A DNA stretch of 64,000 nucleotides from the NCBI GenBank assembly GCA_963732875.1, contig CAVTBD010000004.1, positions 62,001-126,000 of the forward strand, written 5' to 3'. Shown here one piece after another: positions 28,558-37,389 of the stretch (its first letter is position 1; each line of letters starts with the position of its first letter). Both the position numbers and the translations under genes were made by a program. The notes under the pieces were generated by a model, which was not told the DNA's origin, did not search any database, and worked only from the letters and a program-made list of their open reading frames with translations. This stretch comes from WHSO01 sp963732875 (lineage in GTDB: Bacteria; Pseudomonadota; Alphaproteobacteria; SMXQ01).

Positions 28558-30222
28558 CGCGAGCAGCTTTGCCTCCGCCGCGAGGTCGCGCCATCCTGGA
28601 ACGGCGAACAGCAGCACGGCCGCCCCCCACAGCATCGCCTCGACGTCGCGCCAGCCGTCGAAGGCGAGCAGCGCCGAGACCGCGAGCACCAGGGTGAGCC
28701 AGGCCTTTTCCCGCTCCGTATGCCGGTCCCCGCCCCGCGCCATCACAGCGAGCGCGAGGCCCGGCAGCCACAGCCCCCAGCTCGGCAGATCGCGGTGGCG
28801 GCCATCGAAGCCGATGGTGAGCGCCAGCATCGCCACCGGCACCGCGAGCACCCAGTAGAACGCCGCGATCCGGCGCGCGACCGGCCATGGGCCACGCCAG
28901 CCGCGCGTCCCGATCACCTCGGCCAATGCCGCCGCGCCCGGTGCGACGCGGCCCTCGATCCGCGCCACGATCAGCCCCGCCGCCAGCGCCGTCGCCGCAG
29001 CCATGGCGCCGCCCGAGATCCAGCCGAACGCCGTCAAGCTGGTCACCGCCACCATTTCCGCGAGCCGCACCAGGCTCACGCCAGTGACCAACGCCAACAC
29101 CGCGAGTGCGCTCCAGCGCACAATCCCGGCCATGCGGCGCGACAGGAACCCCCAGGCGAGGAACAGCGCCATCGCCACAAGCGAGAGGCCCGTCGCCCGG
29201 CGCCAGTGCGGCCATTCCCGGACCGGGCCGGTCAGCGGGAACTTGAGCGTGCGCGCCTGGTCGAAGATTCCCCAGTAGCCGCCAACCGTACCTTCCGGCA
29301 CCCGCTTCCACGGCTGGTCGATCGCCTCGATCAGGTTGTAGGGCACGCCGAGCGCGTCGGCGCGGTTGACGAACTCGCGGATGAAGCGCGCCTGGTTGAC
29401 GCGGCCCGGCACCGCGCCGCCGCGGGTGCGCCCGGCGCTCGGCCAGCCGATCTCGCCGATCATCACCTGCTTGCCGGGGAACGTGGCACGGGTATCGGCG
29501 ATCACCTCAGCAACGTGCTGCTGGACCTGGGCGATGGAGGTCGGCGCCGGATCGTCCCAATAGGGCAGGATATGGATGGCGATGATGTCGACCGCCTTCG
29601 CCACCTCGGGATATTTCTTCCAGAAATGCGGCACGTCGGCGTAGAGCACGGGCTTGCCGGTCTCGCGCCTGACCCGCTCGATGATGCGCACCAGCGCGGC
29701 GCCGTCCATCTCGCGGCGCAACAGCACCTCGTTGCCGACGAAGATGCCGCGGATGGTACCGGGATAGCGGTGAACCAGATCGACCGCGGCGGCGATCTCC
29801 TCCTCGTTGGCTTCCGGATCACCCGAGATCCAGATGCCCTGCAGGACCTGCATGCCGTGGTCATGGGCGATGCGGGTGACGTCGCCCTGGACACCGACCG
29901 CCGAATAGGTGCGGATACACCCGGTCACGCCCTTGATGAGCGCGATATCGGCGGCGATGCGCGGTCGCGGCACATCGAAATCCGCGTCCAGCGGCGACGA
30001 GTTACCGTCATAGGGGGAGTAGGACAGGCACTGGAACCGGCCCCCCGGCAGATCGGGCAGCGCCACCGGCTGGCCCAGCCAGTGCCAGTAGACCACGCAC
30101 AGTATAGCTGCGACGGTAAAGCTGGCGACGGCGGGAAGAAGTCGGGACATCTCGGAGATGGCGATCCAGACGAAAAACGGGGCCACCAGTTTACGCGGGC
30201 CGAGGCGATTGCCTACAGACAT
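28501..30222 (-). CDS. Membrane-bound GH17 protein, NdvC-like beta-glucan enzyme
   Basis: About 573 aa: an N-terminal helix, a glycoside hydrolase family 17 domain (about residues 60-350), and a C-terminal part with six or more membrane helices. The GH17 acid/base Glu is in IFVGNEVLLR and the nucleophile Glu in IGEIGWPSAG. Similar architecture is found in rhizobial NdvC, needed for (1,6) branching of cyclic beta-glucans, so it may remodel beta-1,3 or beta-1,6 glucan in the periplasm. ATG 30222 is chosen; ATG 30150 at MSRLLPAV is possible. It lies beside the opgC-SGNH operon. Confidence 0.75.
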   Translation of the reverse strand: MSVGNRLGPRKLVAPFFVWIAISEMSRLLPAVASFTVAAILCVVYWHWLGQPVALPDLPGGRFQCLSYSPYDGNSSPLDADFDVPRPRIAADIALIKGVTGCIRTYSAVGVQGDVTRIAHDHGMQVLQGIWISGDPEANEEEIAAAVDLVHRYPGTIRGIFVGNEVLLRREMDGAALVRIIERVRRETGKPVLYADVPHFWKKYPEVAKAVDIIAIHILPYWDDPAPTSIAQVQQHVAEVIADTRATFPGKQVMIGEIGWPSAGRTRGGAVPGRVNQARFIREFVNRADALGVPYNLIEAIDQPWKRVPEGTVGGYWGIFDQARTLKFPLTGPVREWPHWRRATGLSLVAMALFLAWGFLSRRMAGIVRWSALAVLALVTGVSLVRLAEMVAVTSLTAFGWISGGAMAAATALAAGLIVARIEGRVAPGAAALAEVIGTRGWRGPWPVARRIAAFYWVLAVPVAMLALTIGFDGRHRDLPSWGLWLPGLALAVMARGGDRHTEREKAWLTLVLAVSALLAFDGWRDVEAMLWGAAVLLFAVPGWRDLAAEAKLLASAVKGGRAQQPQYHGDRG

Positions 30223-30318
30223 TCGTTTCCAACGCTTCGCGTACCGCCCAGCCTCCGTCATAATGGCGGAAATGCCCGGGCGGCCGGTCCGGGGACCAAA
30301 GGGAGGAAGCAAGACATC

Positions 30319-31005
30319 ATGCGGGAAAGCACGTTCCACTGGCTCGGGTTCGACTTCGTGGCCCTGTCCGGCGAAGCCGCCGACGAGGGCGATGCCGCCC
30401 GGCAATGCGAGCACCTGTTCGCGCGTTTCGCGGCGGCGCTCGACCGGCACGGCCTCGACCTGTCGGCCACCGTGCGCAGCCGCCTGTTCGCGCGCGACCG
30501 CGCCGCGCGCGACGCCGCCAGCGAGGTGCGCATGCAAACGCTGTCGGGTCCCGCCCGCGCCGCCACGTCGAGCTACATCGCGCCGGCGCGGTTCGACTCC
30601 CCCGCCGCGGTGGCCATGGACCTGATCGCCGTGCGCCCGCGGCCCGGCTGTGCCAAGCGCATCCGCGAGAACGACCCGCCGCGCACGCCGTGCCGCTGGC
30701 TCACCTGCGGTCCGCTGATCGTGTTCTCGGGCCAGACCGCGGTGCTGCCCGACCTCGAAATACAGGCGACCACCGACATCCTGCCGCGCCTGACCGCGTA
30801 TCTCGATGAGGAAGGCTGTAACTGGGAGCAGGTCGCCGAGGTCAACTGCTACCTGCACAAGGACGAGAGCCCCGAACATATGCGCGAGCTGTTCCTGCGG
30901 ATCGCGCCGGCGCTGCCGTCCATGTTCGCCTGTCACCCGGTCGAGGGCTATTCGGCGCCGGGTAAGCGCGTCGAGGTCGAGGTGACGGCGCTCGCCCGCC
31001 GGTGA
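30319..31005 (+). CDS. Tandem Rid-domain (YjgF/UK114-like) protein
   Basis: The 228-aa protein contains two Rid-like halves. The first (about 1-105) has LFARFAAALDRHGLDLSATV and VAMDLIAVRP. The second (about 125-228) has GPLIVFSGQTAVLPD, DILPRLTAYLDEEGCNWEQV and GYSAPGKRVEVEVTA. Rid proteins hydrolyse reactive enamine or imine intermediates and normally form trimers of single 130-aa domains. The catalytic Arg of RidA (in the ...R.. CxxV strand) is not clear here. ATG 30319 follows GGGAGG. Confidence 0.75.
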   Translation: MRESTFHWLGFDFVALSGEAADEGDAARQCEHLFARFAAALDRHGLDLSATVRSRLFARDRAARDAASEVRMQTLSGPARAATSSYIAPARFDSPAAVAMDLIAVRPRPGCAKRIRENDPPRTPCRWLTCGPLIVFSGQTAVLPDLEIQATTDILPRLTAYLDEEGCNWEQVAEVNCYLHKDESPEHMRELFLRIAPALPSMFACHPVEGYSAPGKRVEVEVTALARR

Positions 31006-31139
31006 GCGCGGGCTGGCGAAGTCGCCGGTGGAAGGGCCGTACCGAGTTCGGCTAGAGTGCCGCTATCCAGAAGGGCGTGCCTTCCACCGGACGCCCCATC
31101 ATCCGCACACGCACCCACGCACACACAGGGGCACAGGGC

Positions 31140-31964
31140 ATGGACGCCACCGTCAAGAACGCGATCGACCAGGTCATCGAGGTACTGAGTACCTACGGCC
31201 TCAACGTCCTCGGCGCGATCGCCATCCTCGTCATCGGCACGATCGCCGCGAACTGGGCGGCCCGGGCCACCAACGCAGCACTCCGGCGCAGCAAGCGCGT
31301 CGACGACACCCTGCGGCCGTTCCTGACCAGCGTCGTCCGCTATGCCGTCATCGTCTTCACCGTGGTCGCGACGCTGGAGCGGTTCGGGGTCCAGACCACC
31401 AGCTTCATCGCCGTCCTCGGCGCCGCCGGCCTGGCCATCGGCCTCGCCTTCCAGGGCACGCTGAGCAACATCGCGGCGGGCGTGATGCTGCTGATCTTCC
31501 GCCCCTTCAAGGTCGGCCAGTTCATCGAGGCCGGCGGCGTCGCCGGCACGGTCGAGGTGGTGTCCCTGTTCACGACCGAGCTCAACTCCCCCGACAACGT
31601 CCACATCGTGGTGCCCAACGGCCAGCTGTGGGGCGCGGCGGTCAAGAACTATAGCCACAACGCCACCCGCCGCGCCGACTTCGCGGTCGGCATCGACTAC
31701 GGCGACGACATCGGCAAGGCGTTCGACATCATCAAAGGCGTGATAGAGGGCGACACCCGCATCAACGCGGACCCCGCCCCGGCCATGATGGTCACCAACC
31801 TCGGCGACAACGCGGTCGAGCTGACCTTGCGGGTCTGGTGCGCCGCGTCCGACTACTGGCCGCTCAAGTTCGATCTCAACCGCCGCATCAAGGAAGCGCT
31901 CGATGCCGGCGGCATCACCATTCCGTTCCCGCAGCGGACGGTCCATATCGTCAAGGAAGGCTAA
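31140..31964 (+). CDS. mscS: MscS-type mechanosensitive channel
   Basis: The 274-aa small-conductance channel has three N-terminal helices (LNVLGAIAILVIGTIAANWA, a second near 60-80, and the pore helix GAAGLAIGLAFQGTLSNIAA, the Gly/Ala-packed TM3), then the beta domain (RPFKVGQFIEAGGVAGTVE, VPNGQLWG) and a C-terminal alpha/beta domain. Length and order match E. coli MscS. It releases solutes on osmotic downshock. It is followed by a Pht5-like gene 3 bp away. Confidence 0.93.
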   Translation: MDATVKNAIDQVIEVLSTYGLNVLGAIAILVIGTIAANWAARATNAALRRSKRVDDTLRPFLTSVVRYAVIVFTVVATLERFGVQTTSFIAVLGAAGLAIGLAFQGTLSNIAAGVMLLIFRPFKVGQFIEAGGVAGTVEVVSLFTTELNSPDNVHIVVPNGQLWGAAVKNYSHNATRRADFAVGIDYGDDIGKAFDIIKGVIEGDTRINADPAPAMMVTNLGDNAVELTLRVWCAASDYWPLKFDLNRRIKEALDAGGITIPFPQRTVHIVKEG

Positions 31965-31967
31965 GGC

Positions 31968-32948
31968 ATGGCCGAGCTGCAGCTCAGCGTCGCCATCAGC
32001 GACTACGATCACGTGCGCGATTTCGTGTCCGGGAAGGTCACGGCGCCGGGAATTTCGATCAACCATGTCGACCTGCCGGTGGAGGAGTTCTTCGCACGCT
32101 TCACCGACGAGCGCTGCTGGGACGTCTCCGAGATGTCCATGGCCCGGTTCGTCTCGCTGATCTCCCAGGGCGACCCCAACATCACCGGCATCCCGGTGTT
32201 CCCGTCGCGCTTCTTCCGCCAGCATGCGATCTACGTGCGCAGCGACAGTCCGCTGCGCGATCCCGCCGAGCTGCGCGGCAAGACGGTCGGCATCCCGGAA
32301 TGGGTGCAGACCGCGATCGTGTGGGTGCGCGCCTGGATGATGCACGATCTCGGCATCGGCCTCGACGAGGTCTCGTGGGTGCGCGCCGGCATCAACGCGC
32401 CGGGCCGTGAAAGCCAGGTCAAGGCCAAGCTGCCCGCCGGCATCCCCTATCGCGAGGTCTACGATACCTCGCTCATGGACATGCTGCTCGCGGGCGAGCT
32501 CGACGCGGTGATCTGCGCCCATCCGCCCGACCTGTTCGAAGCGCGCGACCCGCGCATCCGTCGCCTGATCGAGGACTACTACACGGTCGAGATGGACTAC
32601 TGGCGGCGGCACCGCATCTTCCCGATGATGCATACGGTCGCGATCCCGCGCACCACCTACGACGCCAATCCGTGGATCGGGCCGGCCCTGTTCGGCGCCT
32701 TGAGCGAGGCCAAGAACCGCAGCCTCGCCCGCGCACTCGACGGCAACATCTGCCGTTTCCCGATCCCGTGGTGCTTCACCTACGCGGAGAAGGCGCGCGA
32801 CATGTTCGGCGACGACTTCTGGCCCTACGGCGTGGAAGCCAACCGGGCGACGCTCGAGGCTTTCGTCCGGTTCTGCAATGAGCAGGGCGTCACCCACCGC
32901 CAGGTGTCGGTCGACGAGCTTTACCCGGAGAACGTGCGCGGCCTGTGA
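31968..32948 (+). CDS. Pht5-like (4,5-dihydroxyphthalate decarboxylase family) periplasmic-binding-fold protein
   Basis: The 326-aa protein has the type-2 periplasmic binding fold without a signal peptide, and resembles 4,5-dihydroxyphthalate decarboxylase relatives (VAISDYDHVRDFVSG, DVSEMSMARFVSL, IPVFPSRFFRQHAIYV, LRGKTVGIPEW, LLAGELDAVI). The family often carries this name in annotations but rarely has demonstrated phthalate activity; no other phthalate genes are here. Coupling to mscS (3-bp gap) may only reflect shared transcription. Confidence 0.8.
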   Translation: MAELQLSVAISDYDHVRDFVSGKVTAPGISINHVDLPVEEFFARFTDERCWDVSEMSMARFVSLISQGDPNITGIPVFPSRFFRQHAIYVRSDSPLRDPAELRGKTVGIPEWVQTAIVWVRAWMMHDLGIGLDEVSWVRAGINAPGRESQVKAKLPAGIPYREVYDTSLMDMLLAGELDAVICAHPPDLFEARDPRIRRLIEDYYTVEMDYWRRHRIFPMMHTVAIPRTTYDANPWIGPALFGALSEAKNRSLARALDGNICRFPIPWCFTYAEKARDMFGDDFWPYGVEANRATLEAFVRFCNEQGVTHRQVSVDELYPENVRGL

Positions 32949-32964
32949 TCAGCGTGGGCTGCGA

Positions 32965-33855
32965 TCAGCGCGGCCCATGATCACCGCGGCCTGGCCCGGA
33001 ATCGCCATCCGCGGCATCGAAGGCACGGTCGGGATCGTCGTCGAAGCCCTGGTCGTCGCCCTCCACGGGCGCGCTGTCGATGACGCCGAGGCTGTCGGCG
33101 GCGCTCTCGTCGGCGCTCGCGAGGCGGCGATAGGCGCGGACCGAGAACGGCAGCGAGCACAGGTATAGCATCAGCACCCCCGAGACGGTGAGCCAGGTGG
33201 CGGTCGCCAGCATCGCCGCGATCAGGCCGACCAGCAGCAGGAGCGGCACCACCAGCCGGTGCGGCACGCGCACCTGCTTGAACGAATACGTCGGCAGCCG
33301 GCTGATCATCAGGTAGGACACCAGGATCATCAGCGGCGCGTTGATCGCCGGGTGCGACAGCACGTCGGGGGCGAACTCGAAGCTCAGCATCATCGGCAGC
33401 AGCACCAGGCCGCCGCCCGCGGGCGCGGGAACCCCGGTGAAGAAGTTGCCGGCCCAGGCCGGCATGTCGGAATCGCCAAGGCGCGTGTTGAAGCGCGCCA
33501 GCCTGAGCGCCGCGCACACCGCGAACACGAGCGCCACCACCCAACCCGGGCCCTTGGCGTATTGCAGGGTCCACAGGAACATCAGGATCGCCGGGGCGAC
33601 GCCGAAGCACACGAAATCGGACAGCGAATCGAGCTCGGCGCCGAACTTGCTCGAGCCCCCGAGCAGGCGAGCGATGCGTCCGTCGAGCGCGTCGAGCAGC
33701 GCCGCCACCAGCACCGCCGCCACCGCGAGCTGCCATTTGCCCTGGATGCCGTAGAGGATCGCCGTCAGCCCCGCGCACAGGGCGGTCACGGTCATCATGT
33801 TGGGGATCAGCCGGTTGAACGGCAGCGCCCTCAGCCGGTCGCGCGGGCGGGTCAT
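32965..33855 (-). CDS. pssA: CDP-diacylglycerol-serine O-phosphatidyltransferase
   Basis: PssA makes phosphatidylserine from CDP-diacylglycerol and serine. The 296-aa membrane protein has the CDP-alcohol phosphatidyltransferase motif DG-AR-G-D-D (DALDGRIARLLGG then GAELDSLSDFVCF), with helices before and after. The C-terminal 40 residues are acidic and variable. It overlaps psd by 4 bp; together they make phosphatidylethanolamine. Confidence 0.94.
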   Translation of the reverse strand: MTRPRDRLRALPFNRLIPNMMTVTALCAGLTAILYGIQGKWQLAVAAVLVAALLDALDGRIARLLGGSSKFGAELDSLSDFVCFGVAPAILMFLWTLQYAKGPGWVVALVFAVCAALRLARFNTRLGDSDMPAWAGNFFTGVPAPAGGGLVLLPMMLSFEFAPDVLSHPAINAPLMILVSYLMISRLPTYSFKQVRVPHRLVVPLLLLVGLIAAMLATATWLTVSGVLMLYLCSLPFSVRAYRRLASADESAADSLGVIDSAPVEGDDQGFDDDPDRAFDAADGDSGPGRGDHGPR

Positions 33856-34526
33856 GACGCGTGCTCCTCATCCCCGGCGGCGTTGGTGCCGGGATCCGCG
33901 ATCACGGTCTCGCCCGCCACGATCACCTCGCCCGGCGTGACCAGCGGTTCGACGCCGTCAGGCAGGTAGACGTCGACGCGGCTGCCGAACCGGATCAGGC
34001 CGTAGCGCGCACCGACGGTCACGGTGTCGCCGACTTTGAGCGTCGAGCGGATGCGTCGCGCCACCAGCCCTGCGATCTGGACGAAGGCGATGTCGAGGCC
34101 GGTGGACGTGGTCATGCGCGCCGACAGGCGCTCGTTGTAAATGCTGGCCTTGTCGAAGGAGGCATTGAAGAACTTGCCCGGCCGGTAATGCACCGCCGTG
34201 ATGCGCCCGTCGGCGGGGATGCGGTTCACATGAACGTTGAACACGTTCATGAAGATGCTGACGCGGGTGCGCGGCGCGGCGCCCATGCCCAGCTCGTCCG
34301 GCGGCGGCACCTTGACGATCGGCAGCACGCGGCCGTCGGCGGGCGATACCAGGACGCCCGGCCGCGTCGGCGCGATGCGCTCGGGGTCGCGGAAGAACCA
34401 CACGCACCAGGCCGAGAGCACGACGCCGAGCCAGCCGAGCGGCGCCCACAGCCACCACAGGAGCGCAGTCGCGGCGACGAACGCGGCGATGATCGGCAGG
34501 CCTTCGCGGTGAACGGGCATGCGCAT
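33852..34526 (-). CDS. psd: Phosphatidylserine decarboxylase, short form
   Basis: Psd decarboxylates phosphatidylserine to phosphatidylethanolamine. This is the short, type II-like form of 224 aa with two N-terminal hydrophobic stretches and the core WFFRDPERIAP, SPADGRVL, FMNVFNVHVNRIPADG, and the self-cleavage site at Gly-Ser in RFGSRVD (Ser near residue 182), where the pyruvoyl group forms. Start ATG 34526 or 34520 (MPVHREG). It precedes pssA in a two-gene operon. Confidence 0.93.
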   Translation of the reverse strand: MRMPVHREGLPIIAAFVAATALLWWLWAPLGWLGVVLSAWCVWFFRDPERIAPTRPGVLVSPADGRVLPIVKVPPPDELGMGAAPRTRVSIFMNVFNVHVNRIPADGRITAVHYRPGKFFNASFDKASIYNERLSARMTTSTGLDIAFVQIAGLVARRIRSTLKVGDTVTVGARYGLIRFGSRVDVYLPDGVEPLVTPGEVIVAGETVIADPGTNAAGDEEHAS

Positions 34527-34676
34527 ATCTGGATATTCACTCCGTCTTATCCCCCGGTTACTCCGCCGGAAGCTGGCGGAGTTTAGCCGAATTCCCCCGC
34601 CGAAGCGAAGGAATCCGGGGATTCCGGACGGCTCCGGTTTACCGATTCTCAACCCTCGCGGGGTTAAGGATAAGGT

Positions 34677-35177
34677 ATGGCATTCGCTTCGCTCACCCCC
34701 CTCGCCGGCTCCGGCACGGCGCTTTTCCCGGACGGCACGGTCCCCGCGCCCGACATGGCTACCGCTGTGCGCGGCGCGATCTCCCTCGCCACACCACCCG
34801 GCCGCCTGACCTTCCGCTTCGCCTATGGTGAGGTGCCGGTGACGGGCACGATCACGCCCGCGGGCGATGCGCGCTACCTGCTGTCGATCACCGTGACGGC
34901 GGGCATCGTTCCCTATTCGGCTGAAGATTGCGACGCCCGCGGCGTGCTGCTTGCCGCCGTCCACCACATCGCGCGGACGTTCGGCGATCATGTCGCCATC
35001 GACCCGCACCAGGCCATCGTGATCAGCGCGGCGCGCGATGCGGCGGTGCCGCTGACGGCGGTATCCGTGCTCGCCGGCCTGGTCGCCCTGATGGTCGAGA
35101 TCCGCCCGGTGTTCGAGGCGCTGGGCGAGTATCTGCCGGAACTGCGCGGCGCCCTGCCCGTCGCCGACGCCGCCTGA
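34677..35177 (+). CDS. Conserved hypothetical protein, unknown function
   Basis: The 166-aa protein has no signal peptide or membrane helix. It shows a strand-rich first half (LTFRFAYGEVPVTGTI, YLLSITVTAGIVPYSAED) and a helical second half (GVLLAAVHHIARTFG, EIRPVFEALGEYLPELRG). I do not recognise the family. It is divergent from psd and converges on the LysM gene. Codon use is like its neighbours, so it appears to be native. Confidence 0.6.
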   Translation: MAFASLTPLAGSGTALFPDGTVPAPDMATAVRGAISLATPPGRLTFRFAYGEVPVTGTITPAGDARYLLSITVTAGIVPYSAEDCDARGVLLAAVHHIARTFGDHVAIDPHQAIVISAARDAAVPLTAVSVLAGLVALMVEIRPVFEALGEYLPELRGALPVADAA

Positions 35178-35181
35178 CGCT

Positions 35182-36222
35182 TCAGTTCGCCTGCGGCTGA
35201 CGCGGCACGGTGAACACCTGCCCCGGATAGATCAGATTGGGATCGCGGATCTGGGCCTTGTTGGCCTCGAGGATCAGGGTGTACTGCACGCCCGTGCCAT
35301 AGGTGCGCCGCGCGATGCGCCACAGGCTGTTGCCGGGCTGAACCACCACGATCTGGCGCTCGCCGAGATCCCCCACGGCGGGCGCGCGATTGAACGGCAC
35401 CTCGATGCGGCGCGCCACCCTCCCACCTGAGGCCAATTCGTCGACGCGCAGCGAATAGTCCCCCGGCGCCAGCGTATCCTTGGGCTGGAACGACCAGCGG
35501 CCATGGCTGTCGGCGGTGGTCTCGCCGACCGGGCGGTTGTCCACGTAGATGCGCAGATGCGCGCCGGGATGGGCATTGCCGCTCAGGCGGACATGACCCT
35601 CGCCGTCGTAATCGATCACCTCGATGGCGAGCGCGGTCGAACCGCTCTTGGCACCGCTTGGGGACTGCAGCACCACGCTCGGCGCGAGCTTGCCGTTCTT
35701 GCCTTCCTGCGACGGCACCTTGAGAGCGAGCGCACCCGACGCCCCCTCCGCGGGACCGCCAGCGACGTTCTTGCCGCGCTCGGGCACCACCAGCACCACC
35801 TCGGCGCCGGAATTGACCGTGGTGCCGTCCTTGAAGCGCGCCGACAGGCCGAGCCGGCGCGAGCCGGGAGCGAGCGGCTTGTCGGGCACCAGCACCCATT
35901 CGCCGCGGGCGTCGGCGGTCACCTTGCCGACCACCCGGTCGCCGTCGAGCACCGTCACCTCGGCGCCCGGCGCGGCGCGGCCGGCGATCACGGCGTTGCC
36001 CTCGGGATTGACGCGCACGATATCGAAGCTGGGCTGGTTGCCGCGCGCCGTGATCTCGGGCGCCGTGAGGCTCGATCCGCCTGGCGGCACGGTAACCGTC
36101 GGCGACGGCTTGGCCGGCCCGGCGGTCTCGGTTTCGGTCTCGCGCCCGAGGTAGAAATTGAGCAGCAGCGCCGCCGCCAGAACGACGGCGCCAAGGATGG
36201 CGATGACGAGCGCGCGGTTCAC
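35182..36222 (-). CDS. LysM-domain envelope protein
   Basis: The 346-aa protein starts with an uncleaved or signal-like hydrophobic helix (ALVIAILGAVVLAAALLLNF), followed by Ig-like or repeated modules (VNPEGNAVIAGRAAPGAEVT; RLSGNAHPGAHLRIYVDN) with low-complexity linkers, and a C-terminal LysM domain (VVVQPGNSLWRIARRTYGTG ... NLIYPGQVFTVP). It should bind peptidoglycan from the periplasmic side. GTG at 36222 is chosen because AAAGGAGA precedes it; a GTG at 36240 is in frame. Confidence 0.85.
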   Translation of the reverse strand: MNRALVIAILGAVVLAAALLLNFYLGRETETETAGPAKPSPTVTVPPGGSSLTAPEITARGNQPSFDIVRVNPEGNAVIAGRAAPGAEVTVLDGDRVVGKVTADARGEWVLVPDKPLAPGSRRLGLSARFKDGTTVNSGAEVVLVVPERGKNVAGGPAEGASGALALKVPSQEGKNGKLAPSVVLQSPSGAKSGSTALAIEVIDYDGEGHVRLSGNAHPGAHLRIYVDNRPVGETTADSHGRWSFQPKDTLAPGDYSLRVDELASGGRVARRIEVPFNRAPAVGDLGERQIVVVQPGNSLWRIARRTYGTGVQYTLILEANKAQIRDPNLIYPGQVFTVPRQPQAN

Positions 36223-36359
36223 CCGTGCCTCTCCTTTCACGGCAAATTCCCCGGCCGGCCCGGGCTGGCGCTAGGGTAGTCGGTCGCCCGGCGCAGCGCA
36301 ACGTCCGCTCGCGGGAAGGGGGCGGCGACGCCCGGGGTTCGGCGCAGGGGCGCGGCGCG

Positions 36360-37379
36360 CTATTTCTTCCGGCCGGGACCAGGCAGCGGCTTGAGCGACT
36401 TGATATAGACCGCGATCGCGCGGCGATCGCTGTCGCTCAGCTTGGCGGTGCCGTTCTCGACCACGTCGGCCATCAGCGAGCCGAACGAATCGCCGTCCGG
36501 CATCATGCCCGAGCCGAGCGATTCGGCGATATCGCCGACGCTCCATTTGCCGATGCCGTCCTTGGGATCGGGCGTGATGTTGGGGATGGCGAGGCCATCC
36601 GGGCCCTCGCCCTTGGCGTTGCCGGCCATCCAGCGGCTGCGGTCGAGGCCGCCGAGCATGGTGCGGGGGGTGTGGCATTCGGCGCAATGGACCAAGCCGA
36701 CGGCAAGGTAGCGGCCGCGGTTCCACTCCGCCGACTGCTTCGGGTCGGGTGCGAGCGGCCCCTTGTGCAGGTAGAGCCAGTCCCAGGCGATCATGCCGAG
36801 GCGGATGTTGAACGGAAAATGCAGGTCGTGGGGCCGGCTTTTCACCTTCGCGGGCGGGAGCGACATGATGTAGCGCTTGATCGCCAGCATGTCGGCATCC
36901 GTCAGGTTGGTGAAGGACGTGAACGGAAAGGCCGGGTAATAGCGGTCGCGCTCGGGCGAAACGCCGTCGCGCAGCGCGCGGATGAAGTCGGAATCGGACC
37001 ATTTGCCGATGCCGTATTGCGGGTCCGACGAGATGTTGGGCGGATAGAACGTGCCGAACGGCGTCTTGATGGCCGCGCCGCCACCCAGAAGCGGGCCTTT
37101 CGCCTTGGTATCGGTGTGGCAATTGGCGCAGCCGCCGGCGGCGAACAGCACGGCGCCGCGCCCCGGAACGGCGTTGTCGGGGGCACCTTGCGGGACACCC
37201 CCTGCGGCGTCCTGGGCATGGGACGGCCACCAGACAGCGGCCATGACGGCAGCGCTCGCCAGCACCGCGAGCACCAGAAGTGCCCGCCGCGGGGACCGGA
37301 AGCCGGTTATCGGGTGGGGAAACACGCGCCTTGGAGAGGCCGACGGCGGAGCCCTGCCCGGGGGCCCCGCCGCCTGCAT
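36360..37379 (-). CDS. Diheme c-type cytochrome
   Basis: The 339-aa protein has an N-terminal membrane anchor or signal (LLVLAVLASAAVMAAVWW) and two c-type heme sites, CANCH at 84-88 and CAECH at 232-236, each in a cytochrome c domain with axial Met candidates (GMMPDGDS for the second). This layout is that of cytochrome c subunits of membrane dehydrogenases such as alcohol or gluconate dehydrogenases, but the catalytic partners are not adjacent. It is cotranscribed with a cytochrome c' gene 10 bp upstream. Confidence 0.88.
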   Translation of the reverse strand: MQAAGPPGRAPPSASPRRVFPHPITGFRSPRRALLVLAVLASAAVMAAVWWPSHAQDAAGGVPQGAPDNAVPGRGAVLFAAGGCANCHTDTKAKGPLLGGGAAIKTPFGTFYPPNISSDPQYGIGKWSDSDFIRALRDGVSPERDRYYPAFPFTSFTNLTDADMLAIKRYIMSLPPAKVKSRPHDLHFPFNIRLGMIAWDWLYLHKGPLAPDPKQSAEWNRGRYLAVGLVHCAECHTPRTMLGGLDRSRWMAGNAKGEGPDGLAIPNITPDPKDGIGKWSVGDIAESLGSGMMPDGDSFGSLMADVVENGTAKLSDSDRRAIAVYIKSLKPLPGPGRKK

Positions 37380-37389
37380 TACCTGTTAC

